From: Fidelibacterota bacterium
Lineage (GTDB): Bacteria; Pseudomonadota; Alphaproteobacteria; Rhodospirillales; Rhodospirillaceae
Direction of reading: 5' to 3'
NCBI GenBank assembly: GCA_947476065.1
Contig: CANJPG010000021.1
Coordinates: 1 to 45,290 of the forward strand
DNA: 45,290 nt
The notes beneath the pieces are model-generated. The model was not told the origin of the DNA and made no database searches. It was given only the letters and a program-made list of their open reading frames with translations. A program made the position numbers and the translations under genes. Positions 26,191-34,899 of this stretch are shown here, piece by piece. Within the stretch, counting starts at the first letter, position 1. Each line of letters opens with the position of its first letter.

Positions 26191-26943
26191 ATGGACCAGA
26201 CGCCGCTCAAACGACCGCAGTTCTTTTTCACCACGGCGCCCTTGCCGTGTGCCTACCTGCCTGAGCGCCTGGAACGCAAGTTGGTCACCGAATTGTCCGG
26301 CCCCGGGGCTGAAAATCTGCATGAGGCCCTCGCCCGCTCCGGCTTTCGCCGCAGCCATTCCATTGCCTACGCACCCGCCTGCCCCGGCTGCAAAGCTTGC
26401 GTGCCCGTGCGGGTCGTCGCCCAGGAATTCACACGGCGGCGCTCGCTGACACGCCAGTGGAAACAAAACCAGGATCTGGCTGCAATCAAAGTTCCGGCCC
26501 GCGCCACCACCGAGCAATACGAACTCTTCGCGCGCTATCAGCAATCGCGCCATACAGGCAGCGATATGGCGCTGATGGGTTTCTACGAATACAGCGCCAT
26601 GGTCGAAGACAGCCCGATCGATACATTTCTCGTCGAGTTCCGTGACCGCGCCGGCGTGCTGACGGCAGTGTGCCTGACCGACCGCACCACCGACGGGCTC
26701 TCCGCCGTCTACAGCTTCTTCGAAGCCGGCGGCGTACGCGACGGCCTCGGAAACTACGTCGTCCTGTGGCTGATCGAACAGGCCAAGCGCTTGAACTTGC
26801 CTTACGTGTATCTGGGCTACTGGATCGCCGACAGCGCCAAGATGGCGTACAAAGCGCGCTTCCAGCCCCTCGAAACCCTAGGCCCTAGCGGTTGGGCGCC
26901 TTTGGAAAGTCCCGCGTCGACTGCAGCGGCCGGCAATCCCTAA
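26191..26943 (+). CDS. bpt: Aspartate/glutamate leucyltransferase (Bpt/Ate family)
   Basis: A 250-residue aminoacyl-tRNA-protein transferase that adds Leu to N-terminal Asp or Glu, marking proteins for ClpAP (N-degron pathway). Typical segments are FFFTTAPLPCAYLPERLERK, GFRRSHSIAYAPACPGCKAC with its conserved cysteines, VPVRVVAQEF and VYLGYWIADSAKMAYKARFQ. The start is the ATG at 26191 (MDQTPLKRPQFFF); the in-frame upstream ATG at 26116 gives a non-family N terminus. It is preceded by a GC hairpin without a U tract. Confidence 0.95.
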   Translation: MDQTPLKRPQFFFTTAPLPCAYLPERLERKLVTELSGPGAENLHEALARSGFRRSHSIAYAPACPGCKACVPVRVVAQEFTRRRSLTRQWKQNQDLAAIKVPARATTEQYELFARYQQSRHTGSDMALMGFYEYSAMVEDSPIDTFLVEFRDRAGVLTAVCLTDRTTDGLSAVYSFFEAGGVRDGLGNYVVLWLIEQAKRLNLPYVYLGYWIADSAKMAYKARFQPLETLGPSGWAPLESPASTAAAGNP

Positions 26944-27023
26944 CCGGCGAGCAGCGCGCGTCATTCCATACATGAATCTTTGCAGCGTGTGAGGCGGTTC
27001 GGTTGGGCCGCACCTGAGGTTAG

Positions 27024-28430
27024 ATGAAAATAACGCGCCGTATGGAATCGCTTGTCCGCCTCGGCATCATCGCCGTGGGCCTGTATCTCGCGGCGGCCAG
27101 TGTCGTGCTTTATCTGCAGCTGAACCGGCTGCGGGGCGCCGAGCAGTACGTCGAGCATACCCAGGATGTGCGCCATGCCCTGCAGGAAGTGCTTGTGCAG
27201 GCGCTGGAGGCGGAATCCACCCAACGCGCTTTCGTGATCCGCAAGAACGAGATCTATCTAACCGAGCACTTCGCCGCCGTCGCCGCCTTGCGCAGCGGAA
27301 TTGCCCGCGTGGCAGAACTGACGCGCGACAATCCGTTGCAAGCCGCGCGGGCCAAGGACCTGTCTGATCTCATAGAGGTGCGCATCGCGCAAATGAAGGC
27401 GAGTCTCGACTTCGTGCACGACATCGACAAAGTTACCGCGCCCGAGAGTTTTCGCTCGGGCGCCTTGCGCAAGGCCGCCGCCGGCGTCCGCGACGGCATC
27501 CAACAAATGCTGGGGGAAGAGGACAGGCTGTTTGCAGAACGCACCGCCGCTATGCAAAGCATGCTGCGGCTGACGATCATTATCTTTGTCGCGCTGCTAG
27601 TGCTGTTGGTCGGCGTCGCGGTCGCCTATTTCATATTCACAGCGCGCAACCTAGCTTTGCGTAACGCCATGGTCGCCGAACTCACCGAGGCTAAAGCCGC
27701 CAGTGAGCGCGCCGACACCTTCAAAGGCGACCTGCTCAGCTATCTGGGACGCGCGCTGCACCGGCCCCTGACCGACATTACCTCGGTCACCGACCTCCTG
27801 CTCTATCGCGCCACCGACAATCTGGCAGACAAGGACCAAAGGCTGGTCACTGAAATCCGCACGCGCGCGCGTTTCTTGCTGTCGCTGGCGACAAACTTCC
27901 TGCATATCGGGCGGCTGCAAGCCGGCAAGCCGTTGAAGCTGCTAGAGGACGACACCGACCTCGTCGATGTCATCCGCGAGGCCATCGGCATTTTTGCCAA
28001 CGGTGCGGCCAAGGCCGGCGTTGCCCTCGGAAACGCCGCGCCCTTCACACGCGCGCTGGTGCGCTGCGACAAGCAAAAACTGCGCCAGATCCTGATCAAC
28101 CTGCTCGACAACGCCGTCAAACATACGCCGTCGGGCGGCAGTGTCGACGTTGCTGTGGGACAGGCGTCCAGCGGCGACATGGTGGTGACGATTCGGGATA
28201 CCGGTCCCGGCATCCCGCCCCCGCGCCTGAAACAAGTGACCATCCCCTTCGCGCAGATCGAGAATATGTTCGAGCGCGAAGAACAAGGCATCGGTCTTGG
28301 CCTGCCGATGGCGATGGGCTTCGCCCAGGCCCACGGCGGCTCGCTAAATCTCAGCAGCGGGCTTGAGGGCACCACCGCCGTTTTGACGCTGCCGGCCAGC
28401 CGTATCATCAAAGTTTTCGCGCAGAGCTAA
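27024..28430 (+). CDS. CHASE3-domain sensor histidine kinase with altered H-box
   Basis: A 468-residue membrane protein. TM1 (about 12-32) and TM2 (about 185-207) flank a periplasmic CHASE3-like helical sensor (ALEAESTQRAFVIRKNEIYL). After a linker comes a HisKA-like helix (residues 234-300) where the H-box aligns as LLSYLGRALHRPLTDI: the phospho-accepting His of the family is Arg243, with a His three residues later. The ATP-binding domain is intact: N box QILINLLDNAVKHTP, G1 VVTIRDTGPGIP, G2 GIGLGLPMAMGF. It may bind ATP without autophosphorylating in the usual way. The start is the ATG at 27024. It is the first of three tightly spaced genes with the AhpD-like protein and the lipoprotein. 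Confidence 0.88.
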   Translation: MKITRRMESLVRLGIIAVGLYLAAASVVLYLQLNRLRGAEQYVEHTQDVRHALQEVLVQALEAESTQRAFVIRKNEIYLTEHFAAVAALRSGIARVAELTRDNPLQAARAKDLSDLIEVRIAQMKASLDFVHDIDKVTAPESFRSGALRKAAAGVRDGIQQMLGEEDRLFAERTAAMQSMLRLTIIIFVALLVLLVGVAVAYFIFTARNLALRNAMVAELTEAKAASERADTFKGDLLSYLGRALHRPLTDITSVTDLLLYRATDNLADKDQRLVTEIRTRARFLLSLATNFLHIGRLQAGKPLKLLEDDTDLVDVIREAIGIFANGAAKAGVALGNAAPFTRALVRCDKQKLRQILINLLDNAVKHTPSGGSVDVAVGQASSGDMVVTIRDTGPGIPPPRLKQVTIPFAQIENMFEREEQGIGLGLPMAMGFAQAHGGSLNLSSGLEGTTAVLTLPASRIIKVFAQS

Positions 28431-28441
28431 GGGAGACTTAC

Positions 28442-28981
28442 ATGCCCGCCATTCCCTACAAAAATCTCGACGGCTATCAGCCGAAGGAATTGCTGGAGGC
28501 CATTGCGGCGCGACGCGGGCCAGGAGGCGTGATCAATCTGGATAAAATGCTGCTGCACAGCGCGCCATTCACCGAAGGCTGGAACACTTTTTTCGGCAAA
28601 GTGCGCGGCTCCCTCAGCCTTGACAACCGACTGCGCGAAATGGCGACCTGCGCCGTCGCCAGCCTAAACGGCGCGGACTACGAATTTTTCCAGCACAAAC
28701 CCCACTGGCTGAAAGCCGGCGGCACGGATGCCCAGGTGGGGGCGCTGAAGGATGTCGATGCCGCGGCGGCGGACCAGAAAAACTTCGACGCGGCGGAACG
28801 TGCGGTGTTGCAGCTTGCCATCGAGATGACCCGCAATGTTAAGGTGACCGCAGCGACGCTGGCGGCGGCACGCAAGGCCCTGCCTGGCGATCAGCAACTG
28901 GTGGAATTGATCGGCGTGATTGCGTCGGTTAATATGGTCGCGCGTTTTGTCGTGGCAACCGGCGTGGAAATCGAGTCATGA
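28442..28981 (+). CDS. CMD/AhpD-like (alkylhydroperoxidase-fold) protein
   Basis: A 179-residue protein of the carboxymuconolactone decarboxylase clan. The middle has LSLDNRLREMATCAVASLNG followed by ADYEFFQHKPHWLKAGGTDA, the usual arrangement of a CMD domain. The AhpD CxxC pair is not present; only one Cys stands near it. The start ATG at 28442 lies 11 bases after the kinase stop, and its stop overlaps the next ATG (ATGA). This tight packing suggests a functional link with the kinase, perhaps an oxidative or small-molecule step. The substrate is unknown. Confidence 0.82.
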   Translation: MPAIPYKNLDGYQPKELLEAIAARRGPGGVINLDKMLLHSAPFTEGWNTFFGKVRGSLSLDNRLREMATCAVASLNGADYEFFQHKPHWLKAGGTDAQVGALKDVDAAAADQKNFDAAERAVLQLAIEMTRNVKVTAATLAAARKALPGDQQLVELIGVIASVNMVARFVVATGVEIES

Positions 28982-29151
28982 AGAATCTGGTGAAGAGCAT
29001 CGTCGTCGCCGTCATCTGCGGGGCTTTCGTCGCGGGCTGCACGGACTTCAGTTCGATGCTGGCGGGCGGCGCTAAAGGATTCTGCACGCACAATCCGGGC
29101 TCCGGCCCCTGCGTGCGCGCGCCGTCCACATCGACCGCGCCGCCGCGGTAA
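28978..29151 (+). CDS. 57-residue predicted lipoprotein
   Basis: A short reading frame from ATG at 28978 to TAA at 29151. It begins MKNLVKSIVVAVICGAFVAG and then Cys21, an ideal type II signal peptide with lipobox VAGC. The mature part has two cysteines (FCTHNPGSGPCVRAP) and a Thr/Pro tail. Its start overlaps the AhpD-like stop (ATGA), so it is translationally coupled. It ends 4 bases before the parC stop on the other strand. The family is unknown. Confidence 0.7.
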   Translation: MKNLVKSIVVAVICGAFVAGCTDFSSMLAGGAKGFCTHNPGSGPCVRAPSTSTAPPR

Positions 29152-29155
29152 TGCC

Positions 29156-31435
29156 TTAGCCTGAGAACGGCCGGTCTTCGCGGCTGAAGCCCTTGGGCGG
29201 CAGGCGTCCGGCCTGGGCGCGTTCGCCGACCCAGTCCTTTAAATCCGTTTCGGTACGTTCGCGGTCGCCGGACTTCCACGTCAATCCCTCTTTGAGCGTG
29301 AAGACCTTGGCATCGGCAGCGCCGCCATCCTTGTAGCGTTGCAGGATAACGCCACGTCCGCGCCCCATCTCGGGCACTTCCTTCAAGGGGAAGATCAGCA
29401 GTTTGCGGTTCTCGCCGATGATGGCGATGGAGTCCGCCGGCTTGCCGGTGAGCAGATCATCTCCAGCGCCCGAGGTGCCTGGGATGGGCGTACAGACCCT
29501 GCCCTTTTCCCCATCGTCGAGGCTGAGACATTGTTTGCCGTTTTTGGTCTGGGCGAAGACCTGCTCGGCGGGCACGATGAAGCCGCGCCCGATGCTGGAG
29601 ACGACGAGGAACTTCTGCTCGCGCGCATAGGTCCACATGCCGACGATGTCCGCGTCGTTGGGCAGATCGACCATCAGGCGGATCGGCTCGCCGAAGCCGC
29701 GCCCCTGGGGCATACGGTCAACGGCGATGGTGTAGAAGCGCCCGTCGGTGGCAAATAGCAGCATCTTGTCAGTCGACTGCGCCTTGACGGCGGCGAGCAG
29801 CGCATCGCCCTCTTTGAATTTGAGGTCGCCCACATCGTCCTTGTGGCCCTTCATCGCCCTGATCCAGCCCTTGGCCGACAGCACCACGGTAACAGGCTCC
29901 TTCTCGACCAACTGCTCGATGGGCACGATGACGGCGGTGGGTGCATCGCTGAGTTCGGTGCGGCGCTTGCCGAGCGGTGTCTTCTGGCCGAATTTTGCTT
30001 TGGCCTCTTTGACCTGGTCGGCAATGACCTGCCAGCGCTTGCCTTCACTTTTCAGCAGCGCGTTCAGCTCTTTCTGCTCGTCCGAGAGCTTCTTGTGCTC
30101 GGTGCGGATTTCCATTTCCTCAAGCTTGCGCAGCGACCGCAGGCGCATGTTGAGGATACCCTCTGCTTGGCCATCGGTGAGGTTGAAGCGCTTCATCAGC
30201 TTGGGTTTGGGCTCGTCCTCGGTGCGGATGATGTGGATCACGGCGTCGAGGTTGAGATAGGCGATCAGGTAACCGTCCAGCATTTCGAGACGATGGACGA
30301 TATGCGCGAGGCGGTGCTTCGAGCGGCGCACCAGCACAACTTGCCTGTGGTCGAGATATGCCTGCAGTACGCCACGCAGATCCATGACCTTGGGAATGCC
30401 GTCGGCATCCAGTACGTTCATGTTGAGGCCGAAGCGGGTCTCGAGGTCGGTCTGGCGGAAGAGCTGCTCCATCAGCTGCACGGCATCGACGGTGCGCGAC
30501 TTGGGCTCAAGAACGATGCGCACGGTTTCCGTGGATTCGTCGCGGATGTCAGCGAGGAACGGCAGCTTTTTTTCTTCCATCAGGGCAGCGATGCGCTCGA
30601 TGAGCTTGGCCTTCTGCACCTGATAGGGAATTTCGGTGATGACGATTTGGTACTGGCCGCGGTCCAGCTTCTCCTCAACCCAGCGGGCGCGCAAACGCAG
30701 CGATCCTCGCCCCGTACGGTAGGCTTCGACGATGGTCTCGCGGTTTTCCACCAATACCCCACCAGTTGGGAAATCGGGGCCCGGGACCATATCTATAAGG
30801 GTGGCGATTTGCGCCTTGGGCGTTTTGATGAGATGCAGCAGCGCATCGCACAGCTCGCCCAAGTTATGCGGCGGAATGTTCGTTGCCATGCCGACGGCAA
30901 TGCCCGACGAGCCGTTGGCCAGCAGGTTTGGCACCGCCGACGGCATCACCACCGGCTCGCTTTCCTCGCCGTCGTAGGTCGGGCGCAGGTCGACGGCGTC
31001 CTCGTCGAGGCCGTCCATGATGGCCTGGGCGAAGGGCGTCAGTTTCGCTTCGGTGTAACGCATGGCGGCGGCGTTATCGCCGTCGATATTGCCGAAATTG
31101 CCCTGCCCTTCCACCAGCGGATAACGCACCGCGAATTCCTGGGCGAGACGGACCATGGCGTCGTAAATCGAGGCATCGCCGTGGGGATGGAATTTGCCCA
31201 TGACGTCGCCGACCACGCGCGCGCATTTCTTGAAACCGCCGGCGGGGTCCAGCTTCAGGAGCCGCATCGCATACAGCAGGCGGCGGTGCACGGGCTTGAG
31301 GCCGTCCCGCACATCCGGCAGCGAACGCGAGACAATCGTCGACAGCGCATAGGCGAGGTAACGCTCGCCCAATGCGTCAGCCAGGGGCGTCTCGCGGATG
31401 GTATCGGGCTTCTGGACGACGGGGGTTTTGGCCAT
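29156..31435 (-). CDS. parC: DNA topoisomerase IV subunit A
   Basis: A 759-residue type IIA topoisomerase subunit that decatenates daughter chromosomes with ParE. The N-terminal region has ALSTIVSRSLPDVRDGLKPV and the breakage-reunion site with catalytic Tyr in AAMRYTEAKLTPFAQ. The quinolone region reads HPHGDASIYDAMVRLAQ, with Ala where E. coli ParC has Ser80 and Asp where it has Glu84. The C-terminal domain is a beta-pinwheel, with repeats around GRFYTIAVDRMPQGRGFG and GKQCLSLDDGEKG. I chose the ATG at 31435 (MAKTPVVQKPDTIRETPLAD). It lies downstream of recO. Confidence 0.95.
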   Translation of the reverse strand: MAKTPVVQKPDTIRETPLADALGERYLAYALSTIVSRSLPDVRDGLKPVHRRLLYAMRLLKLDPAGGFKKCARVVGDVMGKFHPHGDASIYDAMVRLAQEFAVRYPLVEGQGNFGNIDGDNAAAMRYTEAKLTPFAQAIMDGLDEDAVDLRPTYDGEESEPVVMPSAVPNLLANGSSGIAVGMATNIPPHNLGELCDALLHLIKTPKAQIATLIDMVPGPDFPTGGVLVENRETIVEAYRTGRGSLRLRARWVEEKLDRGQYQIVITEIPYQVQKAKLIERIAALMEEKKLPFLADIRDESTETVRIVLEPKSRTVDAVQLMEQLFRQTDLETRFGLNMNVLDADGIPKVMDLRGVLQAYLDHRQVVLVRRSKHRLAHIVHRLEMLDGYLIAYLNLDAVIHIIRTEDEPKPKLMKRFNLTDGQAEGILNMRLRSLRKLEEMEIRTEHKKLSDEQKELNALLKSEGKRWQVIADQVKEAKAKFGQKTPLGKRRTELSDAPTAVIVPIEQLVEKEPVTVVLSAKGWIRAMKGHKDDVGDLKFKEGDALLAAVKAQSTDKMLLFATDGRFYTIAVDRMPQGRGFGEPIRLMVDLPNDADIVGMWTYAREQKFLVVSSIGRGFIVPAEQVFAQTKNGKQCLSLDDGEKGRVCTPIPGTSGAGDDLLTGKPADSIAIIGENRKLLIFPLKEVPEMGRGRGVILQRYKDGGAADAKVFTLKEGLTWKSGDRERTETDLKDWVGERAQAGRLPPKGFSREDRPFSG

Positions 31436-31535
31436 ATCAATAAACTCGATTCGGTGTGGCGCGCAGCATAGCCATCGGCATCGAAAAAGCCACAACCGAT
31501 AGTATGGCCCTGCGTAACCCTGTCAATTGAGGGGG

Positions 31536-32258
31536 CTAGCTAAAGCGGGCGGCAAAGCGCTGGCGGGAGGCGGGAATCTCCTGGCGGTGGGGCCTGAAGA
31601 CATGGGCTTCGAAAAAATGCCCAGTCAGGGCCAGGCCTTGGGAAATCTCGTCCGGCCCGTCGGCTTCGCCTCCGGCGTCCCGCAGAAAAGCCGGCAGCGC
31701 CAGCAGACGCGGCACGTAAGGCTGCGCAGCCCCGCGCGACACCGCCCGGCCGGTACGCGGCGAGACGTAGGCCAGGTCGTCGGTGCCCCCCGTCGCCGCG
31801 CAGACCGTGAGATCGAGGCCATACCCCATGTCGCGCAGCAGCGCCAATTCCCACAACACATAATGAGTCTCCCAGCCCGGCACGCTGAGGTGCTCGAGCA
31901 AGTGCAGCGTGTGGCGATAGACCGCCGCGTGGGGTTCGCGTTCCGGCAAGGTGGCTTCCGCCATGGCGCAGAGGGCGCTGAGGCCCGCTAGCACATCGGC
32001 GGCGGACATGGCGTCGGCGGCGTAGGACTTGAGACCTTCGAGGGTGAATGTGCCGAGGTGTTCATCGAGGCGCGCGCGCCACCAGGCCTTCACCAGATTG
32101 CCCGGCTGCAAAAGGCCGCGCGCGCGTTTGCCACTGCCGCCTTTGACGATGCCCGCATGACGGCCCTGGTTCTCGGTCAGCAAAGTGATGATGGCATCGT
32201 GCTCGCCGAAGCGGCGCACGGCGAGAATGATGCCCTGGTCTTCCCAGCTGATGGCCAT
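31536..32258 (-). CDS. recO: DNA repair protein RecO
   Basis: A 240-residue RecO of the RecFOR gap-repair pathway, which helps load RecA on SSB-coated DNA. The N-terminal OB fold begins MAISWEDQGIILAVRRFGEH and continues to TENQGRHAGIVKGGSGKRAR. The helical middle has WETHYVLWELALLRDMGYGL, followed by the RecO-typical DLTVCAATGGTDDLAYVSPR and TGRAVSRGAA. The start is the ATG at 32258. It follows the small membrane protein and era in the rnc-era-recO order. Confidence 0.94.
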   Translation of the reverse strand: MAISWEDQGIILAVRRFGEHDAIITLLTENQGRHAGIVKGGSGKRARGLLQPGNLVKAWWRARLDEHLGTFTLEGLKSYAADAMSAADVLAGLSALCAMAEATLPEREPHAAVYRHTLHLLEHLSVPGWETHYVLWELALLRDMGYGLDLTVCAATGGTDDLAYVSPRTGRAVSRGAAQPYVPRLLALPAFLRDAGGEADGPDEISQGLALTGHFFEAHVFRPHRQEIPASRQRFAARFS

Positions 32259-32276
32259 AGGCCCTCGAAACAGCGG

Positions 32277-32465
32277 CTAATTGAACCGCAGGAATATCAC
32301 CGCGAGGCCGGTAATGGCGCCGGCGATGCCGACAAACATCATGGCATGGTCCATCCCGGCGGTGGGAATATTCTGCCCGCGACGGATAGCCAAGAAACCG
32401 AGGGCCGCCACCCCCAGAATAAAAGCGCAGACGCCGAACGTTCTCACGACACACCCGTCATACAC
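32277..32465 (-). CDS. Small two-pass membrane protein, unknown
   Basis: A 62-residue protein with two hydrophobic segments (FGVCAFILGVAALGFLAI and AMMFVGIAGAITGLAVIFL). The start is uncertain: GTG at 32465 or a second GTG at 32447. It sits 24 bases after era and 18 bases before recO on the same strand, an extra gene between these two usual neighbours. The family is not recognised. Confidence 0.5.
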   Translation of the reverse strand: MYDGCVVRTFGVCAFILGVAALGFLAIRRGQNIPTAGMDHAMMFVGIAGAITGLAVIFLRFN

Positions 32466-32489
32466 ATACCTGAACGCATAAAAACGGAA

Positions 32490-33434
32490 TTACGCGTTGA
32501 AGTCGAGCCCCCAGGCGGCGTAGAGCGCACGGTCCTCGTTCCAGCGTTCGTTAACTTTCACGTGCAGGAACAGGTGAACACGCCGTTCCAAGAGCGCCTC
32601 AAGCTCAAGCCGCGAGGACGCGCCGATGGTTTTAAGCCGCTGGCCGCCGTTGCCCAATACAATCGGCCTATGGGTTTCACGGCTGACGTATATGACCTGC
32701 TCGATGCGGGCGCTGCCGTCCTTCTTCTCTTCCCAACGCTCGGTTTCGACGGCGCAGGAGTAAGGCAACTCCTGGCGGAGATTGAGGAACAGTTTTTCCC
32801 GCGTGATTTCGGCAGCCAGCAGGCGCGCCGGCATGTCGGAAATTTCGTCCTCGGGGAACAGCCAGGGCCCCGGCGACATCAGCCCGGCCAGATGGTCGCG
32901 CAAATGCGCGAGCCCGTCGCCGGTCAACGCCGAGATCATGAAAATCTCGTCGAAAACATCCGACGCGTTCAGCCGCGCTGTCAGATCAAGCAGGCGGCCC
33001 TTGTCGGTGATATCGACCTTGTTAAGCGCCAAAAGCGCCTTGCGGCCGGACTTCTTAATGTCGGCAATGATGCGGTCGGTGTCGGCGTCGGCATCGGCGT
33101 GTTTGCCGGCCTTCGAGGAATCAACCACCAGCAGGATGACTTCGGCATCGGCGGCACCCGACCATGCTGCCGCCACCATGGCGCGCTCCAGGCGCTTCTT
33201 GGGCTGAAAGATCCCTGGGGTGTCAGCGAAGATCACCTGCGATGCTCCGAAAATCGCAATGCCGCGCACGATGGAGCGCGTGGTCTGCACCCGCGGCGAA
33301 ACGATGCTCACTTTGGCGCCGACCAGCGAATTGACCAGGGTGGATTTGCCGGCATTGGGCGCGCCGATGACGGCGACAAAGCCGCATTTGGTTTCGCTGC
33401 CTTGCGGTTCACCGCCTGAGTCTGAGTCGGTCAT
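32490..33434 (-). CDS. era: GTPase Era
   Basis: A 314-residue GTPase that binds the 3' end of 16S rRNA in small-subunit assembly. G motifs are GAPNAGKSTLVNSLVG (G1), TTRSIVRG (G2), FADTPGIF (G3) and LNKVD (G4). The C-terminal KH domain has RETHRPIVLGNGGQRLKTIG and VHLFLHVKVNERWNEDRALY. The N terminus has an extra acidic stretch of about 15 residues. The start ATG at 33434 overlaps the rnc stop (ATGA). Confidence 0.97.
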   Translation of the reverse strand: MTDSDSGGEPQGSETKCGFVAVIGAPNAGKSTLVNSLVGAKVSIVSPRVQTTRSIVRGIAIFGASQVIFADTPGIFQPKKRLERAMVAAAWSGAADAEVILLVVDSSKAGKHADADADTDRIIADIKKSGRKALLALNKVDITDKGRLLDLTARLNASDVFDEIFMISALTGDGLAHLRDHLAGLMSPGPWLFPEDEISDMPARLLAAEITREKLFLNLRQELPYSCAVETERWEEKKDGSARIEQVIYVSRETHRPIVLGNGGQRLKTIGASSRLELEALLERRVHLFLHVKVNERWNEDRALYAAWGLDFNA

Positions 33435-34132
33435 TTCGTGTTATCCAATGTCTGCAGCAGCGCCGTCGCCGCTTCCTGGGTGGCGATGCGCTTGGTGCGC
33501 CCCTGCCCTTGTTTTTCGGGATAGCCCTTGACCGAGACGGCCATGGTGAAGGACGGCGCGTGGGCCGGCCCCGACGAGTCCAGCACGCGATATTCGGGCA
33601 GCGGCAGCCCGCGCCCCTGGGCCCATTCCTGCAGCGCGGTCTTGGCATCCTTGGGCGGCACGATGTCCGCGGTCACCAAGGGCGCCCAATGGGTGCTGAT
33701 GAATTTCGCCGCAACCTCAAGGCCGCCGTCGATATAGATGGCGCCGATGACCGCCTCGCAGGCATCGGCCAGCACGGCGGTTTCGGCGGCGTCAGCCCGC
33801 TGGCCGCGGGCGACTTTCACGTGCTCTTGCAAGCCAAATGACATCGCGACCTTCGCCAGCGTCGGCGCGCTAACCAGGGCCGCAAAGCGCGGCGCGAGTT
33901 CGCCCTCGTCCTCGGCGGGAAAGGTCTTGAGCAACGCGTCGGCGATGACGAGACCCAGCACCCGGTCGCCCAGGAATTCCAGCCGCTCGTTGCCTTCAGC
34001 CGCGGTGACTTTGACCCCGGTCTTGCGCATGCCCAGAGCACCGCGGTGCGTCAGGGCCTGCTGCAGGATGTCGGGGTTCTTGAAGCGATACCCTAGAATG
34101 GATTCTAGAGGATGACCGCCGGCGCGGGCCAC
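33431..34132 (-). CDS. rnc: Ribonuclease III
   Basis: A 233-residue double-strand RNA endonuclease for rRNA and mRNA processing. The signature NERLEFLGDRVLGLVIADAL is present, along with the second metal site ADACEAVIGAIYIDGG. A C-terminal dsRNA-binding domain runs from about residue 160 (KTALQEWAQGRGLPLPEYRV, KRIATQEAATALLQTL). The start is GTG at 34132, two bases after the lepB stop. It overlaps era by four bases. The lepB-rnc-era order is standard. Confidence 0.97.
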   Translation of the reverse strand: MARAGGHPLESILGYRFKNPDILQQALTHRGALGMRKTGVKVTAAEGNERLEFLGDRVLGLVIADALLKTFPAEDEGELAPRFAALVSAPTLAKVAMSFGLQEHVKVARGQRADAAETAVLADACEAVIGAIYIDGGLEVAAKFISTHWAPLVTADIVPPKDAKTALQEWAQGRGLPLPEYRVLDSSGPAHAPSFTMAVSVKGYPEKQGQGRTKRIATQEAATALLQTLDNTK

Positions 34133-34134
34133 CG

Positions 34135-34899
34135 TCAGTTAATTCCGTGGAATAGACGGCCGAACCTAATGGCAAACGGCCACTTCCAGACTTCCCACAT
34201 GGCGGCGCTGCCGTCGGTCGAGAAGAACAGGATCTCGGCACGGCCCACCAGATTTTCCGCGGGCACATAGCCGACGTCGGCGCGGCTATCGACCGAGTTG
34301 TCGCGGTTGTCGCCCATCATAAAGAAGGTGCCTTCGGGCACCAGGAATTCGCGGGTGTTGTCGAGGCGGCGATTGTCGCCTTCCTCGAGGATGTCGTGCA
34401 CCTTGCCGCCAGGCAGAGTCTCTTTGTACAGCGTCGGGCGGCGCACGTTGCCGTCGGTGTCGCGATAGACGTAGTCGCCCACCTTCTCGCGCTCAATGAG
34501 CTGGCCGTTGATGAACAGCCGGCCGTCCTGCATGCGTACCGTGTCGCCGGGCAAGCCGATAAGGCGCTTGATGTAGTCGGTTTTGTTATCGGAAGGCAAC
34601 TTGAAGACGATGACGTCGCCGCGCTGCGGCTGGGACATGAAGATACGGCCCGAGAACGGGATCACGCTGAAGGGTGCCGAGTGCTTGCTGTAGCCGTAGG
34701 AAAACTTGGAGACGAAGAGATAGTCGCCCACCAGCAGCGTCGGGATCATGGACCCGGACGGAATATTGAACGGCTCGAAAAGGAAGGTGCGGATGACCAC
34801 CGCGATGATCAGCGTATAGACCACTGTCCATACGGTTTCGCCGACGCCTTCCTGTTTTTTGGGAGTGCTTGAAATGACTGTCGAACCGGGTTTTGTCAT
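34135..34899 (-). CDS. lepB: Signal peptidase I
   Basis: A 254-residue membrane peptidase that cleaves Sec and Tat signal peptides at the periplasmic face. One N-terminal membrane helix (WTVVYTLIIAVVIRTFLF) precedes the catalytic Ser50 in NIPSGSMIPTLLVGDYLFVS. The general-base Lys111 lies in DYIKRLIGLPGDTVRMQDG, and box E is FFMMGDNRDNSVDSR. I chose the ATG at 34899 (MTKPGSTVISS); a TTG three codons earlier is in frame. It heads the rnc-era-recO-parC run. acpS, its usual upstream neighbour, is about 4.6 kb away here. Confidence 0.96.
   Translation of the reverse strand: MTKPGSTVISSTPKKQEGVGETVWTVVYTLIIAVVIRTFLFEPFNIPSGSMIPTLLVGDYLFVSKFSYGYSKHSAPFSVIPFSGRIFMSQPQRGDVIVFKLPSDNKTDYIKRLIGLPGDTVRMQDGRLFINGQLIEREKVGDYVYRDTDGNVRRPTLYKETLPGGKVHDILEEGDNRRLDNTREFLVPEGTFFMMGDNRDNSVDSRADVGYVPAENLVGRAEILFFSTDGSAAMWEVWKWPFAIRFGRLFHGIN

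Noticed and set aside
29843-31471. Long open frame (542 codons) on the plus strand opposite parC
   Set aside because: It lies wholly antisense to the well-conserved parC, and its translation has no recognisable family. High-GC codon use creates such frames.
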